DNA from: Bdellovibrio sp. 22V
Lineage (GTDB): Bacteria; Bdellovibrionota; Bdellovibrionia; Bdellovibrionales; Bdellovibrionaceae
Assembly (NCBI RefSeq): GCF_030169785.1
Contig: NZ_CP125854.1
Coordinates: 3,162,001-3,226,000 of the forward strand
Length of the DNA stretch: 64,000 nucleotides
Reading direction: 5' to 3'
Shown here: positions 47,223 through 56,642 of the stretch, in pieces
How the letters are laid out: every line of letters starts with the position of its first letter
Numbering within the stretch: the first letter of the stretch is position 1
Made by a program: the position numbers and the translations under genes
The notes under the pieces: model-generated
Databases searched by the model: none
Seen by the model: the letters and a program-made list of their open reading frames with translations, nothing else
What the model was told of the DNA's origin: nothing

Positions 47223-47888
47223 TTATTTGTATTCGTCGTGAAAACGCCACCACGAGTACATCTCCGTCTGTGGCCACCCTTTTGGCGACTTCTCCCAAAA
47301 CTCCTGACGTCCATACGGTGTCAGATCCAAAATCGCCCACGGTGTTCCCATATACTCAACGCCACGTCCACCTGTGTAGTACGTGCGATAAACTTTTTTG
47401 CCGTCACGAATGAAAACACTCAGAGCATGTTCACGGTTTCCGTCAATGCCAAGGTCTTCGTTAAATGACGTATTCCAACCGGAATACCATGGTGTCGTCC
47501 ATTTCATGCGTTTCTTATGACGTTGAATGCTTTTGAGCGGAGCATGCGAAATAAAGACAAACGATGTGTTGCGCGCATGCACGTGCGACAAGTGCGGAAT
47601 ATGATCCGCCACGAATGAGCAGCCTTTGCAGAACGTGTCGTCTTTGGGATGATACATGAAGTGATAGACGACCAGCTGCTTACGTCCTTCGAAAAGATCG
47701 AGCAAACTCTTCGTTCCTTCAGGTCCTTCAAAGACATACTTTTTCATTTCCATCATCGGAAGGCGACGGCGCAAAGCACTGACACGATCACGCTCGCGGG
47801 TGTTTTTCTTTTCTTTCACACGCAGCTTTTCAACCGCAGCACGAAACGCTTTTTCGGAAACGACTTTCGGTAAAGACTTCGTAGCCAT
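47223..47888 (-). CDS. DUF899 family thioredoxin-like protein
   Basis: A 221-residue soluble protein of the DUF899 family, which has a thioredoxin-like fold. The motif FMYHPKDDTFCKGCSFVADHI near residue 77 holds a CxxC pair at the usual redox position, and WTTPWYSGWNTSFNEDLG and FIRDGKKVYRTYYTGGRGVEY are family hallmarks (read in parts). The biochemical role is not established. A DoxX-like gene lies 33 bases upstream on the same strand, and the two are probably co-transcribed. Confidence 0.85.
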   Translation of the reverse strand: MATKSLPKVVSEKAFRAAVEKLRVKEKKNTRERDRVSALRRRLPMMEMKKYVFEGPEGTKSLLDLFEGRKQLVVYHFMYHPKDDTFCKGCSFVADHIPHLSHVHARNTSFVFISHAPLKSIQRHKKRMKWTTPWYSGWNTSFNEDLGIDGNREHALSVFIRDGKKVYRTYYTGGRGVEYMGTPWAILDLTPYGRQEFWEKSPKGWPQTEMYSWWRFHDEYK

Positions 47889-47921
47889 ACTCTCTCCCTC
47901 AAGACGATTGTTATTAAATCT

Positions 47922-48290
47922 CTAGCGCAAAGGCTGCAGCGCCTTACGTCCGTAGGCAACAAACGCGGCGATCACCGCGACAACAAGCCAATAAACCAAA
48001 GGACCTTGATTCGGATCTCCGGAATAAATATGAATAGCGCAGAAGAGCAACATCTCAGCCGCGATACCGGCAGCAGCTATAACCACGCCACGAGAAAACC
48101 GTTTGTTAAATGCCGGCAGAACAAGTCCCAAAGCACAGAGAAACTCAAACGCGATCAGCGCCACCCACACACTATGAGGAATCGCAGACAAAGAAGGCAC
48201 AGCTTGCTCGGAATTGGTAAACTTCCACACCGCTCCGATAGCCGTGTGCACAGCGAGAAGCCATTGAAGAATCCAGAGGAGAACATTCAT
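47922..48290 (-). CDS. DoxX-like four-helix membrane protein
   Basis: A 122-residue protein with four membrane helices and the opening LLWILQWLLAVHTAIGAVWKFTN, as in the DoxX-like (DUF6632/DoxX_2) group. IEFLCALGLVLPAFNK-type sequence near residue 50 is also typical. DoxX relatives often accompany redox or stress proteins; here the downstream DUF899 gene fits that. It begins 30 bases after the tRNA-Pro gene on the same strand. Confidence 0.8.
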   Translation of the reverse strand: MNVLLWILQWLLAVHTAIGAVWKFTNSEQAVPSLSAIPHSVWVALIAFEFLCALGLVLPAFNKRFSRGVVIAAAGIAAEMLLFCAIHIYSGDPNQGPLVYWLVVAVIAAFVAYGRKALQPLR

Positions 48291-48320
48291 GCGAACCTCT
48301 TTAGGTGGGCTTTTCTAAGA

Positions 48321-48397
48321 TGGTCTGCGCGACTGGATTTGAACCAGCGACCTCTTGCACCCCAAGCAAGTGCTCTACCAAGCTGAGCCACGCGCAG
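48321..48397 (-). tRNA. tRNA-Pro (anticodon GGG)
   Basis: The 77-base minus-strand sequence folds as a full cloverleaf. The 7-bp acceptor stem is CTGCGCG with CGCGCAG, the D arm contains AGCTTGGTAGA, the anticodon stem is CTTGC/GCAAG around the loop TTGGGGT (anticodon GGG), and the T loop is TTCAAAT. Discriminator A and an encoded CCA end (48321-48323) are present. The GGG anticodon reads CCC and CCT. Confidence 0.95.
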
Positions 48398-48478
48398 ATT
48401 TCTATGAAAAGCTTATAAGCGAGACTGCGTCTGCGCAATATGTGATGCGAGACACAACTTTAAGTTCGATCGACGCGG

Positions 48479-48515
48479 GGTCATTTCGATTTCGGAATGA
48501 CCTCACCCTATTTTT
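48479..48515 (+). terminator. Hairpin followed by T-run, terminator-like
   Basis: A 10-bp stem with one T-G pair (GGTCATTTCG at 48479-48488 with CGGAATGACC at 48493-48502), an ATTT loop, then TCACCCTA and six T. The T-run starts several bases after the stem, weaker than a canonical terminator. No plus-strand gene lies upstream, so it may instead be an attenuator in the leader of the binding-protein gene. Confidence 0.4.
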
Positions 48516-48564
48516 TAAGTGAAGACGAATTGAACATTGTTATGACGCCATTTAGACTGGGCCG

Positions 48565-49296
48565 GTGAAAATATTCTTCCTCTTATTCTTCTTGTGGAAC
48601 GTTCAAGTTTTTGCGCAGGGAAAACCCCTCGTTATAGGACTTCCCTATCAGGTGAAACGGATCACCGCCGTTGTCGAATATCAGTCTTTTATCGCCGACA
48701 GCTTGAAGGATGCAGGCTTTGACATGCGAACGAAAATCACCACGGTGCAAGTGCCTTACGAGCACCTCGTTGCAGGAGAATTGGATGGCGTTCTTTACGA
48801 TGATCTTGGCATCAAAGAAGGGCGCAAGAATACGGTTTCCACTTCTTTTCCCATTATCAAAACACGAAGCCGTTATTTTTATCTCAAAGACAACCCGAAG
48901 TTTAAAAAACGTGACTTTTCTGACCGCCACATGGCTTCACTTAAGGGCTGCATCTCAACAGCGAACAAAACCATCGAAGCCGAAGCTCTGCGCAGAAAGC
49001 TTTCGTTTATCAACGCCAACAATCCCTATCAAAATGTCACGGCGGTCCTTGAAGGTCAGGCCGACTATTTTATTGCGGTGGAGGAAGTCGGCAAGAGCGC
49101 CGTCGCCGCTCACCCGCTTGCAAAAGATAAATTCGCTTTCAGCGACGTGGTTTTTACAGAGCTTCCTCTGTATCTGACCCTTCACAAAAAATTTCACAAA
49201 GACATGCCACGCATCGAAGAGGCTCTAAAGAAACGCTTGCGCGGAGATCTCAGCAAGTATCCGCTGATCTCCGACAACCTTAATAAAAATCCGTAA
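48565..49296 (+). CDS. Periplasmic substrate-binding protein, SBP_bac_3-like
   Basis: A 243-residue protein with signal peptide MKIFFLLFFLWNVQVFAQ. The fold pattern of class 3 solute-binding proteins is visible: YQSFIADSLKDAGFD in the first lobe, VAGELDGVLYDDLGIKEG, then SLKGCISTANKTIEAEALRRKL and TAVLEGQADYFIAVEEVGKSA in the second lobe. No permease or ATPase gene is nearby, so it may serve a distant transporter or a sensor. It starts with GTG and lacks a clear ribosome binding site. Confidence 0.75.
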   Translation: MKIFFLLFFLWNVQVFAQGKPLVIGLPYQVKRITAVVEYQSFIADSLKDAGFDMRTKITTVQVPYEHLVAGELDGVLYDDLGIKEGRKNTVSTSFPIIKTRSRYFYLKDNPKFKKRDFSDRHMASLKGCISTANKTIEAEALRRKLSFINANNPYQNVTAVLEGQADYFIAVEEVGKSAVAAHPLAKDKFAFSDVVFTELPLYLTLHKKFHKDMPRIEEALKKRLRGDLSKYPLISDNLNKNP

Positions 49297-49326
49297 ATGT
49301 AAGACGAGAAAAAGAAGTCCGCGCTG

Positions 49327-49857
49327 CTATTTAAACAGAGCGCGGACACGGCGAATATCCATGATCAAGTCTTCTACAGATTCATTGATATTCTCAAGTT
49401 TATGAATCACATGGCTCATGTCTTTTTCTTTGCGCACATGAGCTTTCAATTCTTTCATCGCATTTCTTGCGCCTTCGATCGAAAAACGATCACGGTGCAA
49501 AAGTTTACGAATCAAGAGAGCGTTCTCAACATCCTTGCGTGTGTACATACGCTGATTATTGGAAGCTTTTTTTGGACGAAGGATTTCAAACTCAGTTTCC
49601 CAGTAACGGAGAACGTATTGTTTGATGCCGAGAATTTCAGCCACATCACCGATTTTAAATCCCATTTTATCCGGGATTTGTTTGATCTCTTCCAAAAGTT
49701 TGTCATCACAAAGCATCGCAGGAATTGAGATCGGCGCTGATGCCATCACTGACATCGCTTCCTCTTCGACAAAGTCGATGTGCTGATCACCCAGAGACAG
49801 CTCCGAGCTTTCAACCTCTAGGACTTCAGGAGACTCATTCGTTATCATCGTAGTCAT
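49327..49857 (-). CDS. MerR-family transcriptional regulator
   Basis: A protein of about 176 residues whose MerR winged helix lies near residues 60-130: GFKIGDVAEILGIKQYVLRYWETEFEIL (in parts) and RMYTRKDVENALLIRKLLH. A helical C-terminal region follows. A MerR gene behind ihfA in a pheST-ihfA block is a common proteobacterial arrangement. The start is uncertain: the 5' end overlaps the acidic tail of ihfA within a GAT/ATG repeat that offers ATGs at 49875, 49866, 49863, 49860, 49857 and 49848. AGG ahead of the 49866-49857 group favours that set. Confidence 0.85.
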   Translation of the reverse strand: MTTMITNESPEVLEVESSELSLGDQHIDFVEEEAMSVMASAPISIPAMLCDDKLLEEIKQIPDKMGFKIGDVAEILGIKQYVLRYWETEFEILRPKKASNNQRMYTRKDVENALLIRKLLHRDRFSIEGARNAMKELKAHVRKEKDMSHVIHKLENINESVEDLIMDIRRVRALFK

Positions 49858-50200
49858 CATCATCATCCTCATCATCGGTTAAGTGAGCGTACTCTTCACC
49901 GTTCAACATCGCTTTCAAAACTTGCGAAGGTCTGAACGTCAAAACACGACGAGCGGAGATTTTGATTTGCTCCCCTGTTTGTGGATTGCGACCGATTCTC
50001 TCGTTCTTTCCACGCACAACGAAGTTACCAAAACCAGAAATCTTAACTTTTTCACCGTTTTGCAGAACATCCTTCAAGGTGTCGAAGCAAAGCTCCACAA
50101 GTTCGGAAGCTTCTTTCTTCGAGAAACCGATTTTCTGATAAACGTTCTCGACGATGTCGGCCTTAGTCACTGTTGATTTACCTAAGTTTTGGCCTGCCAT
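49835..50200 (-). CDS. ihfA: Integration host factor alpha subunit
   Basis: A 121-residue DNA-bending protein of the HU/IHF family. TKADIVENVYQKIGFSKKEA opens the dimerisation helices, GEKVKISGFGNF begins the beta sheet, and RIGRNPQTGEQIKI is the minor-groove arm with the conserved proline that kinks DNA. Its position after pheT and ahead of merR matches the standard context of ihfA. It is about 20 residues longer than usual: the C-terminus ends in an acidic tail (TDDEDDDDDYDDNE), which overlaps the start of merR. Confidence 0.93.
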   Translation of the reverse strand: MAGQNLGKSTVTKADIVENVYQKIGFSKKEASELVELCFDTLKDVLQNGEKVKISGFGNFVVRGKNERIGRNPQTGEQIKISARRVLTFRPSQVLKAMLNGEEYAHLTDDEDDDDDYDDNE

Positions 50201-50273
50201 AATTAAATATCCACTCCGTAGTTATTAAACTTCTCTTAAAAAGGTTAACAAGTTACTGATAACAATCAAGAAT

Positions 50274-52715
50274 TTATCTCACATGGAGATCAAAATTCTT
50301 CTTCAAGCTCTCAAGCACCTTGTTCGTCACCTCTGAAATCTGCGCTTCTTGCAGTGTGGCATTCTTATCCTGAAGCCACAAACGAATCGCCACAGATTTC
50401 TTCCCTGCTTCCATTTTCTCCCCTTCGTAAAGGTCGAAAACATCCACATTCATCAACAAAGCTCCTGCTGCCTTACGAATATCCTTCAAGACATCGCCGA
50501 CTTTCAAAGTCTTCGGCATCACGAAAGCGAAATCACGCTCCACCACTGGGAACTTCGAAACGCTCTGAATGCGGTACGGACGAGGTTGACCTTTGTAAAG
50601 CTGATCCAAATCAAGCTCTGCTAATGCCGCAGGTACACGGATCTTGTTATCATCCAAAAGAATCGGATGCAGAGAACCGATGAAACCCACTTTTTTACCT
50701 TCAACCAAAAGCTGAGCATATTGGCCTTGGTGCAAGAACGCCGGAACCTCAGCCTTATTTGCTGGAGTCACCCATGTATATGCAGAGATATTGAGGTTCT
50801 TCAATAAAACTTCAACTGCCGCTTTAAGTTCATACACGATGGGATATTCCAAAGACTTATTCCAAAGATTGGAAGAACGCCCCCAAAGAGCCATCGCCAA
50901 ACGGCTATTTTCGCCGTAACCGCCGTCTTCTTTAACGAAGAACGTGTTACCGATTTCATACAAGCGGCCTTGCATGTTTCCGTAGTGGAAGTTCGTGTTC
51001 AGGTTTTTGAAAAGACCGAAGCTCAAAGACGAACGCATCACATCCATCTCTTCATTCAAAGGATTCATGATGCGAATCTCTTTTTCTGAAGACGTCAAGC
51101 CTGCGGCTTTCAATGTCTCGTAAGGACCCAAGAAAGCCTTTTCCGCTTTCGACCCCACGAAGGCAAAGTTGAAGGCTTGCTGGAAACCTTCCGCACGCAT
51201 CAATTCGCTCGTTGAAAGATTGAGCATGAAGCTCTTGTCGTGATGTGACGGCATGTTTTTGAAAACAGGCAAAGACTCGGGAATATGCTCGTAACCATTC
51301 AGGCGCGCGTACTCCTCCACTAAATCCATGTCTTGTTCCAGGTCAAAACGGAACGTCGGAGGAAGAACTTTGTAAGTCTCTCCGCTTTTTTCGATCTGAC
51401 AACCCAGACGTTTCATGAAGTCGACAAACTTGTGTTCTTCCGCCGGGTAACCCAAACGGTCTGTGATGGTTTGCACGGACAACGTGATCGTGCTTTTTTT
51501 CACAGGATTCGGATAGAAGTCATGGTGATCGCCATAAGCTTCCCCGCCGGCAACGTCCAAGATCACTTGCGTTGCGCGGTTCAAACCGCGAAGTGCCCCA
51601 TCTGGATCCACACCGCGAGAGAATCTGTAAGCAGAATCCGTATCAATACCGTGAGAACGCGATGTTTTACGCGCACTCATCGGCAAGAAGTAAGCTGCTT
51701 CAAGGAAAACGTCGACTGTCGTGTCTGTCACGCCCGAGTTTTTTCCACCGACAACGCCCGCCAAACACACCGGGTGATTTGCATCACGAATCGTGAGTTC
51801 TTCACCGTTCAATGTGATTTCGGAGCCATCCAAGGTGACGAACTTTTCGCCCGCTGTTGCACGGTCTACGATGATTTTTTTACCCGCAATGAAAGCCGCA
51901 TCGAAAGCATGCAGAGGCTGACCCAATTCCATCATCACGTAGTTTGTCGCATCGACGATGTTGTTGATAGAGTTCAAGCCGACGCTTTCAAGACGGTGTT
52001 TCAACCACTCTGGAGAAGGCCCGACCTTCACGCCTTTGATAAAGCGACCCGTATAACGAGGACACAAATCAAAAGACTTCACTTCAAGAGCGATTTCGCT
52101 CTTCGTGGATTGCGCGGAAGTTTTTGGTTCTGCTTTCGGCGCTTTTAATTCTTTACCGAAAAGACAAGCGACTTCACGAGCCAAACCGTAGTGACTCAAG
52201 CAGTCCGCGCGATTCGGCGTCACCTTCAATTCGAAAGTGATATCATCGTAACCGCCGTACTCTGCAAAAGGTTTTCCGACAGGAGCATCGCCCGGCAAAA
52301 TTGCGATACCTTCGGATTCTTTCGCCAAGCCGAGTTCTTTGTAAGAGCACAGCATGCCGGCAGAATCCACACCGCGAACCGCCGATTTTTTAATCGCAAA
52401 ATTTCCTGGAAGAACAGCACCAGGAAGAGCCACGATCACGCGGTCCCCCGCTTTGTGATTTTGTGCGCCACACACGATTTGATGAACAACGCCTTCGCCC
52501 GTGGAAACACGGCACAAAGACAGCTTATCCGCATTCGGATGTTTGTCTTTTTCAAGGATGTGACCAATCACCACGTGATTGAAATCTTTCGCGCGATTGG
52601 TGATTTCCTCCACCTCCAGGCCTGCGCGAGTTAATGCCTCAGCAAGCTCTTCCGGCTTTTGGAAAAACTCTGCCACGTCCACATAATCTTGGAGCCATTT
52701 TAAACTGATCTTCAT
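50274..52715 (-). CDS. pheT: Phenylalanyl-tRNA synthetase beta subunit
   Basis: The 813-residue beta chain of the alpha2-beta2 synthetase. The N-terminal tRNA-binding EMAP-like domain (residues ~40-150) has [12 protein letters not shown] and IVCGAQN. The B3/B4 editing domain follows (residues ~210-400), then B5, the catalytic-like core, and the C-terminal anticodon-binding FDX-ACB domain (from ~720, [16 protein letters not shown]). Length is standard. Its ATG overlaps the pheS stop by 4 bases. ihfA follows after 73 bases. Confidence 0.96.
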   Translation of the reverse strand: MKISLKWLQDYVDVAEFFQKPEELAEALTRAGLEVEEITNRAKDFNHVVIGHILEKDKHPNADKLSLCRVSTGEGVVHQIVCGAQNHKAGDRVIVALPGAVLPGNFAIKKSAVRGVDSAGMLCSYKELGLAKESEGIAILPGDAPVGKPFAEYGGYDDITFELKVTPNRADCLSHYGLAREVACLFGKELKAPKAEPKTSAQSTKSEIALEVKSFDLCPRYTGRFIKGVKVGPSPEWLKHRLESVGLNSINNIVDATNYVMMELGQPLHAFDAAFIAGKKIIVDRATAGEKFVTLDGSEITLNGEELTIRDANHPVCLAGVVGGKNSGVTDTTVDVFLEAAYFLPMSARKTSRSHGIDTDSAYRFSRGVDPDGALRGLNRATQVILDVAGGEAYGDHHDFYPNPVKKSTITLSVQTITDRLGYPAEEHKFVDFMKRLGCQIEKSGETYKVLPPTFRFDLEQDMDLVEEYARLNGYEHIPESLPVFKNMPSHHDKSFMLNLSTSELMRAEGFQQAFNFAFVGSKAEKAFLGPYETLKAAGLTSSEKEIRIMNPLNEEMDVMRSSLSFGLFKNLNTNFHYGNMQGRLYEIGNTFFVKEDGGYGENSRLAMALWGRSSNLWNKSLEYPIVYELKAAVEVLLKNLNISAYTWVTPANKAEVPAFLHQGQYAQLLVEGKKVGFIGSLHPILLDDNKIRVPAALAELDLDQLYKGQPRPYRIQSVSKFPVVERDFAFVMPKTLKVGDVLKDIRKAAGALLMNVDVFDLYEGEKMEAGKKSVAIRLWLQDKNATLQEAQISEVTNKVLESLKKNFDLHVR

Positions 52716-53737
52716 TTTACAAACTGCCTTAAGAATCTCACGTCATTTTCAGGGAACAAACGAATGTCTTCGATACCGTACTTGATGATCGCCATACGCT
52801 CGACGCCGAAACCGAAGGCGAAACCTTGCCATTTTGGATATTCGATTTTCGCCGCTTGGAATACTTTCGGATTCACAAGACCGCAACCGCCGATTTCAAT
52901 CCAACCTGTTTGCTTGCATAGACTGCAGCCCTTGCCTTTACAGATCGGGCACGAGCAATCCACTTCCGCAGAAGGCTCTGTGAATGGGAAGAAGCTGGGA
53001 CGGAAACGTGTTTTCAAACCTGGGCCGAAGAACTCACGCACGAAGAAACTGATTGTGCCTTTGAGATCTGCCATGGAAACTTTCTCATCCACGCAAAGCG
53101 CCTCAATCTGATGGAAGTTCGGAAGATGCGAAATATCGCTGTCACAACGGAACACAGGGCCCGTGCCCACCACGCGCAACGGAAGCGATTCCGTTTCCAA
53201 AGAGTGAATTTGAATCGGCGACGTGTGCGTTCTTAAAACGTGCGACTTGTCGATAAAGAATGTGTCTTGCATATCACGCGCAGGATGATCTGCCGGAATA
53301 TTCAAGGCTTCGAAGTTGTAGTAATCTTTTTCGATGAGCGGTCCCGTGCGAACGCTGTATCCCAGACGCGACATCACTTTGAAAATCTCCTCCACCACGA
53401 TATTCACCGGGTGCGGAGAGCCTTTCGGTTGAGAAAACGCCGGAAGAGTCATATCGATCTCTTCAGCAGCCATCTTCGCGGAGATCTCTTTTTTCTTCAG
53501 ATTTTCTTCTGCTTCCGTGTAAGCCGCCTCAAGAAGCTGCTTCACTTCGTTGACCTTTTTACCAAAAAGAGGTTTTTCCTCTTTCGGTAAAGAAGCCATT
53601 TCTTTCATAATTTCAGTCAAAGAACCGCTCTTCCCGAGGTATTGAACCTTGAGATCGTAGAGGTCTTTGGAGCTGGGAGCCGCTTTAAACGCTGCCAGCG
53701 CTGCATCTTTAATGGAATCAAGTTTGGTCGTCGACAT
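52712..53737 (-). CDS. pheS: Phenylalanyl-tRNA synthetase alpha subunit
   Basis: The 341-residue catalytic chain. The N-terminal coiled coil (residues 1-85) contacts tRNA. Class II motifs are seen in [19 protein letters not shown], the [10 protein letters not shown] stretch and [20 protein letters not shown]. The variable [21 protein letters not shown] cluster (split in reading) is a known feature of many bacterial PheS proteins. It is divergent from rsmG across a 110-base gap that should hold the promoter of the pheST-ihfA-merR operon. Confidence 0.96.
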   Translation of the reverse strand: MSTTKLDSIKDAALAAFKAAPSSKDLYDLKVQYLGKSGSLTEIMKEMASLPKEEKPLFGKKVNEVKQLLEAAYTEAEENLKKKEISAKMAAEEIDMTLPAFSQPKGSPHPVNIVVEEIFKVMSRLGYSVRTGPLIEKDYYNFEALNIPADHPARDMQDTFFIDKSHVLRTHTSPIQIHSLETESLPLRVVGTGPVFRCDSDISHLPNFHQIEALCVDEKVSMADLKGTISFFVREFFGPGLKTRFRPSFFPFTEPSAEVDCSCPICKGKGCSLCKQTGWIEIGGCGLVNPKVFQAAKIEYPKWQGFAFGFGVERMAIIKYGIEDIRLFPENDVRFLRQFVK

Positions 53738-53847
53738 AGGTCCCCATAATCCCCCCAGAGCCCCGTATTTTCAAGCATTTAGCTTTTACACACGGCGCAG
53801 AAAAGGCTTGAGATTGTGGGGCTTTGGCTCTATCTTCCTTCGACCCT

Positions 53848-54720
53848 ATGGCTCATAAGAATAAGTCCAACTACAGCCCCTATAAAGCCCGCCAAGAAGC
53901 TCGTCACAAAGCTCAGGGCGGAGTTAAAGCTCCGACAGCACCGCAAATGGGTCGCCATAAGAAGCCTGAGGTCATTTATGATCTCAATGAGGCCAACGAT
54001 CGCCTTGCCGACGTTTTTAGAAATCACGACTTTGATTTGGTCAATCACGAGCAACGCAAGCAATTGGCGCACTTTTACCGCCTTTTGATGCTGAATCAGG
54101 AAAAAGAGAATTTCACTCGCCTCCTCAAACTGCGTGATATCGCGATCAAACACTTTATCGACAGCATCATCATCACAAAGTACACAAAGCTGCAGTTTCC
54201 TCTTTTGGACGTGGGCACAGGCCCCGGCTTTCCAGGAATTCCATTGAAAGTCATGTTCCCGAAAGAAAAAATTCTTTTGGGCGAAGGCGTGCAACGTCGC
54301 GTGGAGTTTTTAAAACACGTGCGCACAGAAATGGGCCTTGAAAATCTCGACATCCTCGGTCGCAATATCAACAAACACTGTGTGTATCCCGTCAACGGCG
54401 CGATCACTCGCGCGGTTGAAGACATCGGCAACACTCTGGGGAACGTCATCAGTTGTCTGCAAATCGGCGGTCGCGTTTATTTTATGAAAGGCCCCGGTGT
54501 CGATCCCGAAATCGCAGCCGCAAAAGAAGACTGGTCGGAGTATTATAAACTTGTCGAAGACGTGTCTTACACTTTGCCGCACACTCCTCACGAGCGCCGC
54601 CTGGTCGTCTATGAAAAGATCAAACACATGCCGTTGCCTGAAGAGGACGAAGGCGAAGAGCTTTTGATGGACGAACTTTCGAGCGACGAAAAAAGAAGAT
54701 GGAAGGACGTTAAGCCGTGA
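53848..54720 (+). CDS. rsmG: 16S rRNA (guanine527-N7)-methyltransferase
   Basis: A 290-residue SAM-dependent enzyme that methylates G527 of 16S rRNA. Residues 1-60 are a basic, family-atypical extension (KNKSNYSPYKARQEARHKAQ) likely to contact RNA. The methyltransferase core has LLDVGTGPGFPGIPLKVMFP near 120, then LLGEGVQRRVEFLKHV and GAITRAVEDIG. The C-terminal 30 residues are acidic. The ATG at 53848 has no evident ribosome binding site, and a TTG at 53824 is possible. The stop overlaps the next start (GTGA). Confidence 0.88.
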   Translation: MAHKNKSNYSPYKARQEARHKAQGGVKAPTAPQMGRHKKPEVIYDLNEANDRLADVFRNHDFDLVNHEQRKQLAHFYRLLMLNQEKENFTRLLKLRDIAIKHFIDSIIITKYTKLQFPLLDVGTGPGFPGIPLKVMFPKEKILLGEGVQRRVEFLKHVRTEMGLENLDILGRNINKHCVYPVNGAITRAVEDIGNTLGNVISCLQIGGRVYFMKGPGVDPEIAAAKEDWSEYYKLVEDVSYTLPHTPHERRLVVYEKIKHMPLPEEDEGEELLMDELSSDEKRRWKDVKP

Positions 54721-55472
54721 TCGAAATCTCCTCTAAAACGAACGATCATTTCAAACGCTGGTCTGATTTGTCTTCAGCCCGTGGAATTAAAAAGCACGGA
54801 GAATTTATTTTGATGGGAGAAAAACTCATCGAAGAGTTCTTGGAAAATCCACAATTCAAAATCAAAGCGGAAATCGTGCATGAAGATCTGCGTCCTGTGA
54901 CTTCTTCTGCCGCCTCTTTAAAGGGTCAACGTATTCCCGTGTTCAAGCTTCCGAAGGCTTTGTTTAACGAGATCGACGTTGTCGGCACACACTACAATCT
55001 TTTGGTTCTTGAGCCTCGAGACATCGCGGCTTTACCCGAAAAACCCGCTTTGGGTTTGGAAGTTCTGTCACCGCTTGGAGATCCTGGAAATCTCGGCGCA
55101 TTGGCCCGTTCTGCGTTGGCCTTTGGCGCGAGCAAAATGATTTTAACGGAGGAAAGCTGCAATCCTTACCACCCGAAGGCGATCAAAGCCTCGGCGGGCG
55201 CGTTGTTGAAGCTGCCGCTTTATCGTGTGGGCAAGTTTTCTGATTTTGTGGCAGGCAACGAAGACATTTACGCCCTCGACATGAAAGGCGAAAATGTCGC
55301 AACCTTCAAATGGCCGAAAAACATTCGTCTTGCTATCGGCGAAGAGGGCCCGGGCTTTAGCGGCCTTAAGGGTCTCAAAAAACTTTCCGTGCACACGCAA
55401 AGTGTTGAGTCCCTCAATGCCACTGTCGCTGCGAGCATTGCCTTATTTAGTTACTCTTGCTCCGTTAAATAA
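54717..55472 (+). CDS. SpoU/TrmH-family RNA 2'-O-methyltransferase
   Basis: A 251-residue enzyme with an N-terminal L30e-like substrate domain (residues 1-95) and a SPOUT knot domain. The motifs LSPLGDPGNLGALARSALAFG, AIKASAGALLKLPLY and RLAIGEEGPGF, with SVESLNATVAASIALF at the end, are the TrmH motifs 1-3. The target could be 23S rRNA (RlmB-like) or tRNA. The GTG start overlaps the rsmG stop, which indicates translational coupling of two RNA-modifying enzymes. Confidence 0.9.
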   Translation: MIEISSKTNDHFKRWSDLSSARGIKKHGEFILMGEKLIEEFLENPQFKIKAEIVHEDLRPVTSSAASLKGQRIPVFKLPKALFNEIDVVGTHYNLLVLEPRDIAALPEKPALGLEVLSPLGDPGNLGALARSALAFGASKMILTEESCNPYHPKAIKASAGALLKLPLYRVGKFSDFVAGNEDIYALDMKGENVATFKWPKNIRLAIGEEGPGFSGLKGLKKLSVHTQSVESLNATVAASIALFSYSCSVK

Positions 55473-55502
55473 ACGCGATATCAATACCGCAAAAGCGATC
55501 TG

Positions 55503-55793
55503 CTAAGCGCCGCCGTAGTGATTGTCAAACTCACAAGCCGTTCCGCATCTGTACCAGCCGCTGCGCCCGTGGCACCAACGCGGGACTGGCTTATAAGCTG
55601 GCGGGCATTGCACGCCTTTTGAATCACAATACTTTCCGTATGGAGCCACGCTATTCGGCTGTGGGGCCTCGCCACAATGGCGATGCAGAGGCTGAATAAT
55701 ATAACTCTCTTCGCTCGTTGCAAAAGGCTCCGCGAAACCTGCCGACGCAAACATCATGATAGTCAGCATAACAATAGAAATGATTGTCTTCAT
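55503..55793 (-). CDS. Secreted six-cysteine miniprotein
   Basis: A 96-residue protein. MKTIISIVMLTIMMFASAGFA is a clear signal peptide, and the ATG has a strong AGGAGGGATT site. The mature ~75 residues contain six cysteines (in HCGE, KYCD, VQCP, RWCH, RCGT, ACEF) and many glycine, proline and aromatic residues. It is therefore probably a disulfide-stabilised extracellular or periplasmic peptide. It has no family I recognise. It is monocistronic and convergent with the TrmH-family gene. Confidence 0.75.
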   Translation of the reverse strand: MKTIISIVMLTIMMFASAGFAEPFATSEESYIIQPLHRHCGEAPQPNSVAPYGKYCDSKGVQCPPAYKPVPRWCHGRSGWYRCGTACEFDNHYGGA

Positions 55794-55920
55794 AATCCCT
55801 CCTGAAGATGGTCTTTAAGAAGGACGATAAGATCAGTTCGTGACGAACTCTATGAAAGATCCGCGCGGGTGCTACATTACACCGCGAGATTTCAATTCCC
55901 GAATTTTCATTGAGGGAACA

Positions 55921-56619
55921 TCAAAGTTCCATATAGTGACGACGTACTTTGGGAGAAAGTTTTTCCAAAGAGTAGCGCAACATCGTGCGCGGCATGCTCG
56001 TCGCGTTTTTATCCAGAAAACGCAAAAGATCTTTTTCGCTTACTCGACTTCCCACTTCACGCAGCATCCATCCTGTCGCTTTATGAATAAGATCGTGCTT
56101 ATCGTTTAGAAGAACTTTTGCAAGACGCAAGGTCTCTCGAGATTCGCCTTTTTTGATATAGTGAAAAGTCGCCATGATCGCAATCCGGCGATCCCAGATG
56201 CTTTTCGAGAGCACGAGTTTATTCAGAATCTTCCTGTCGCGCGTGAATGTAAACGCGCCGACGATATATTCCGCCGAGGAATCCACCAAATCCCAGTTGT
56301 TCACATACTTGGAATTTTTTAAATAGAACTTATAGATTTTTGTCTGCTCTTCTTCCGTCGCCTTCGCAAAGCGGTTTGCCAGGATGATGACAGCGATCAA
56401 TCGCTCTTCGTGGATTTTCGATTTTATTAAAGTCTGCAACTCATTAAACGAAAGCGGCAGATATTTTTTCGCGAGGGCGCGGGACTGAGGCACACTGAGT
56501 CCCAAGAAAATATCTCCCTCGCCGTACTCGCCTTTGCCAGTCTTAAAAAACCGCAGCATGACTTCGGCACGCTCCGGGTTCGTCGCTTTTCGAACGTCTC
56601 TCTGCAATTCTTTAATCAT
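55921..56619 (-). CDS. AlkD-like DNA alkylation repair protein
   Basis: A 232-residue protein of stacked helices (HEAT-like repeats), the fold of AlkC/AlkD glycosylases that remove 3-methyladenine and 7-methylguanine. FLGLSVPQSRALAKKYLPLS near 43, IHEERLIAVIILANRF near 72, NNWDLVDSSAEYIVG near 111, WDRRIAIMATFHYIKKGE near 143 and HKATGWMLREVGSR near 180 are all characteristic, including the DNA-contacting tryptophans and the aspartate in NWDLVD. It lies just downstream of the mevalonate operon on the same strand, separated by 23 bases. Confidence 0.88.
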   Translation of the reverse strand: MIKELQRDVRKATNPERAEVMLRFFKTGKGEYGEGDIFLGLSVPQSRALAKKYLPLSFNELQTLIKSKIHEERLIAVIILANRFAKATEEEQTKIYKFYLKNSKYVNNWDLVDSSAEYIVGAFTFTRDRKILNKLVLSKSIWDRRIAIMATFHYIKKGESRETLRLAKVLLNDKHDLIHKATGWMLREVGSRVSEKDLLRFLDKNATSMPRTMLRYSLEKLSPKVRRHYMEL

Positions 56620-56642
56620 AGAAAAATACTAAAAGGTTCCTT

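Noticed and set aside
51333-52148. 271-codon antisense open frame inside pheT
   Set aside because: pheT is fully conserved in the other frame, and the antisense product has no domain or ribosome binding site.
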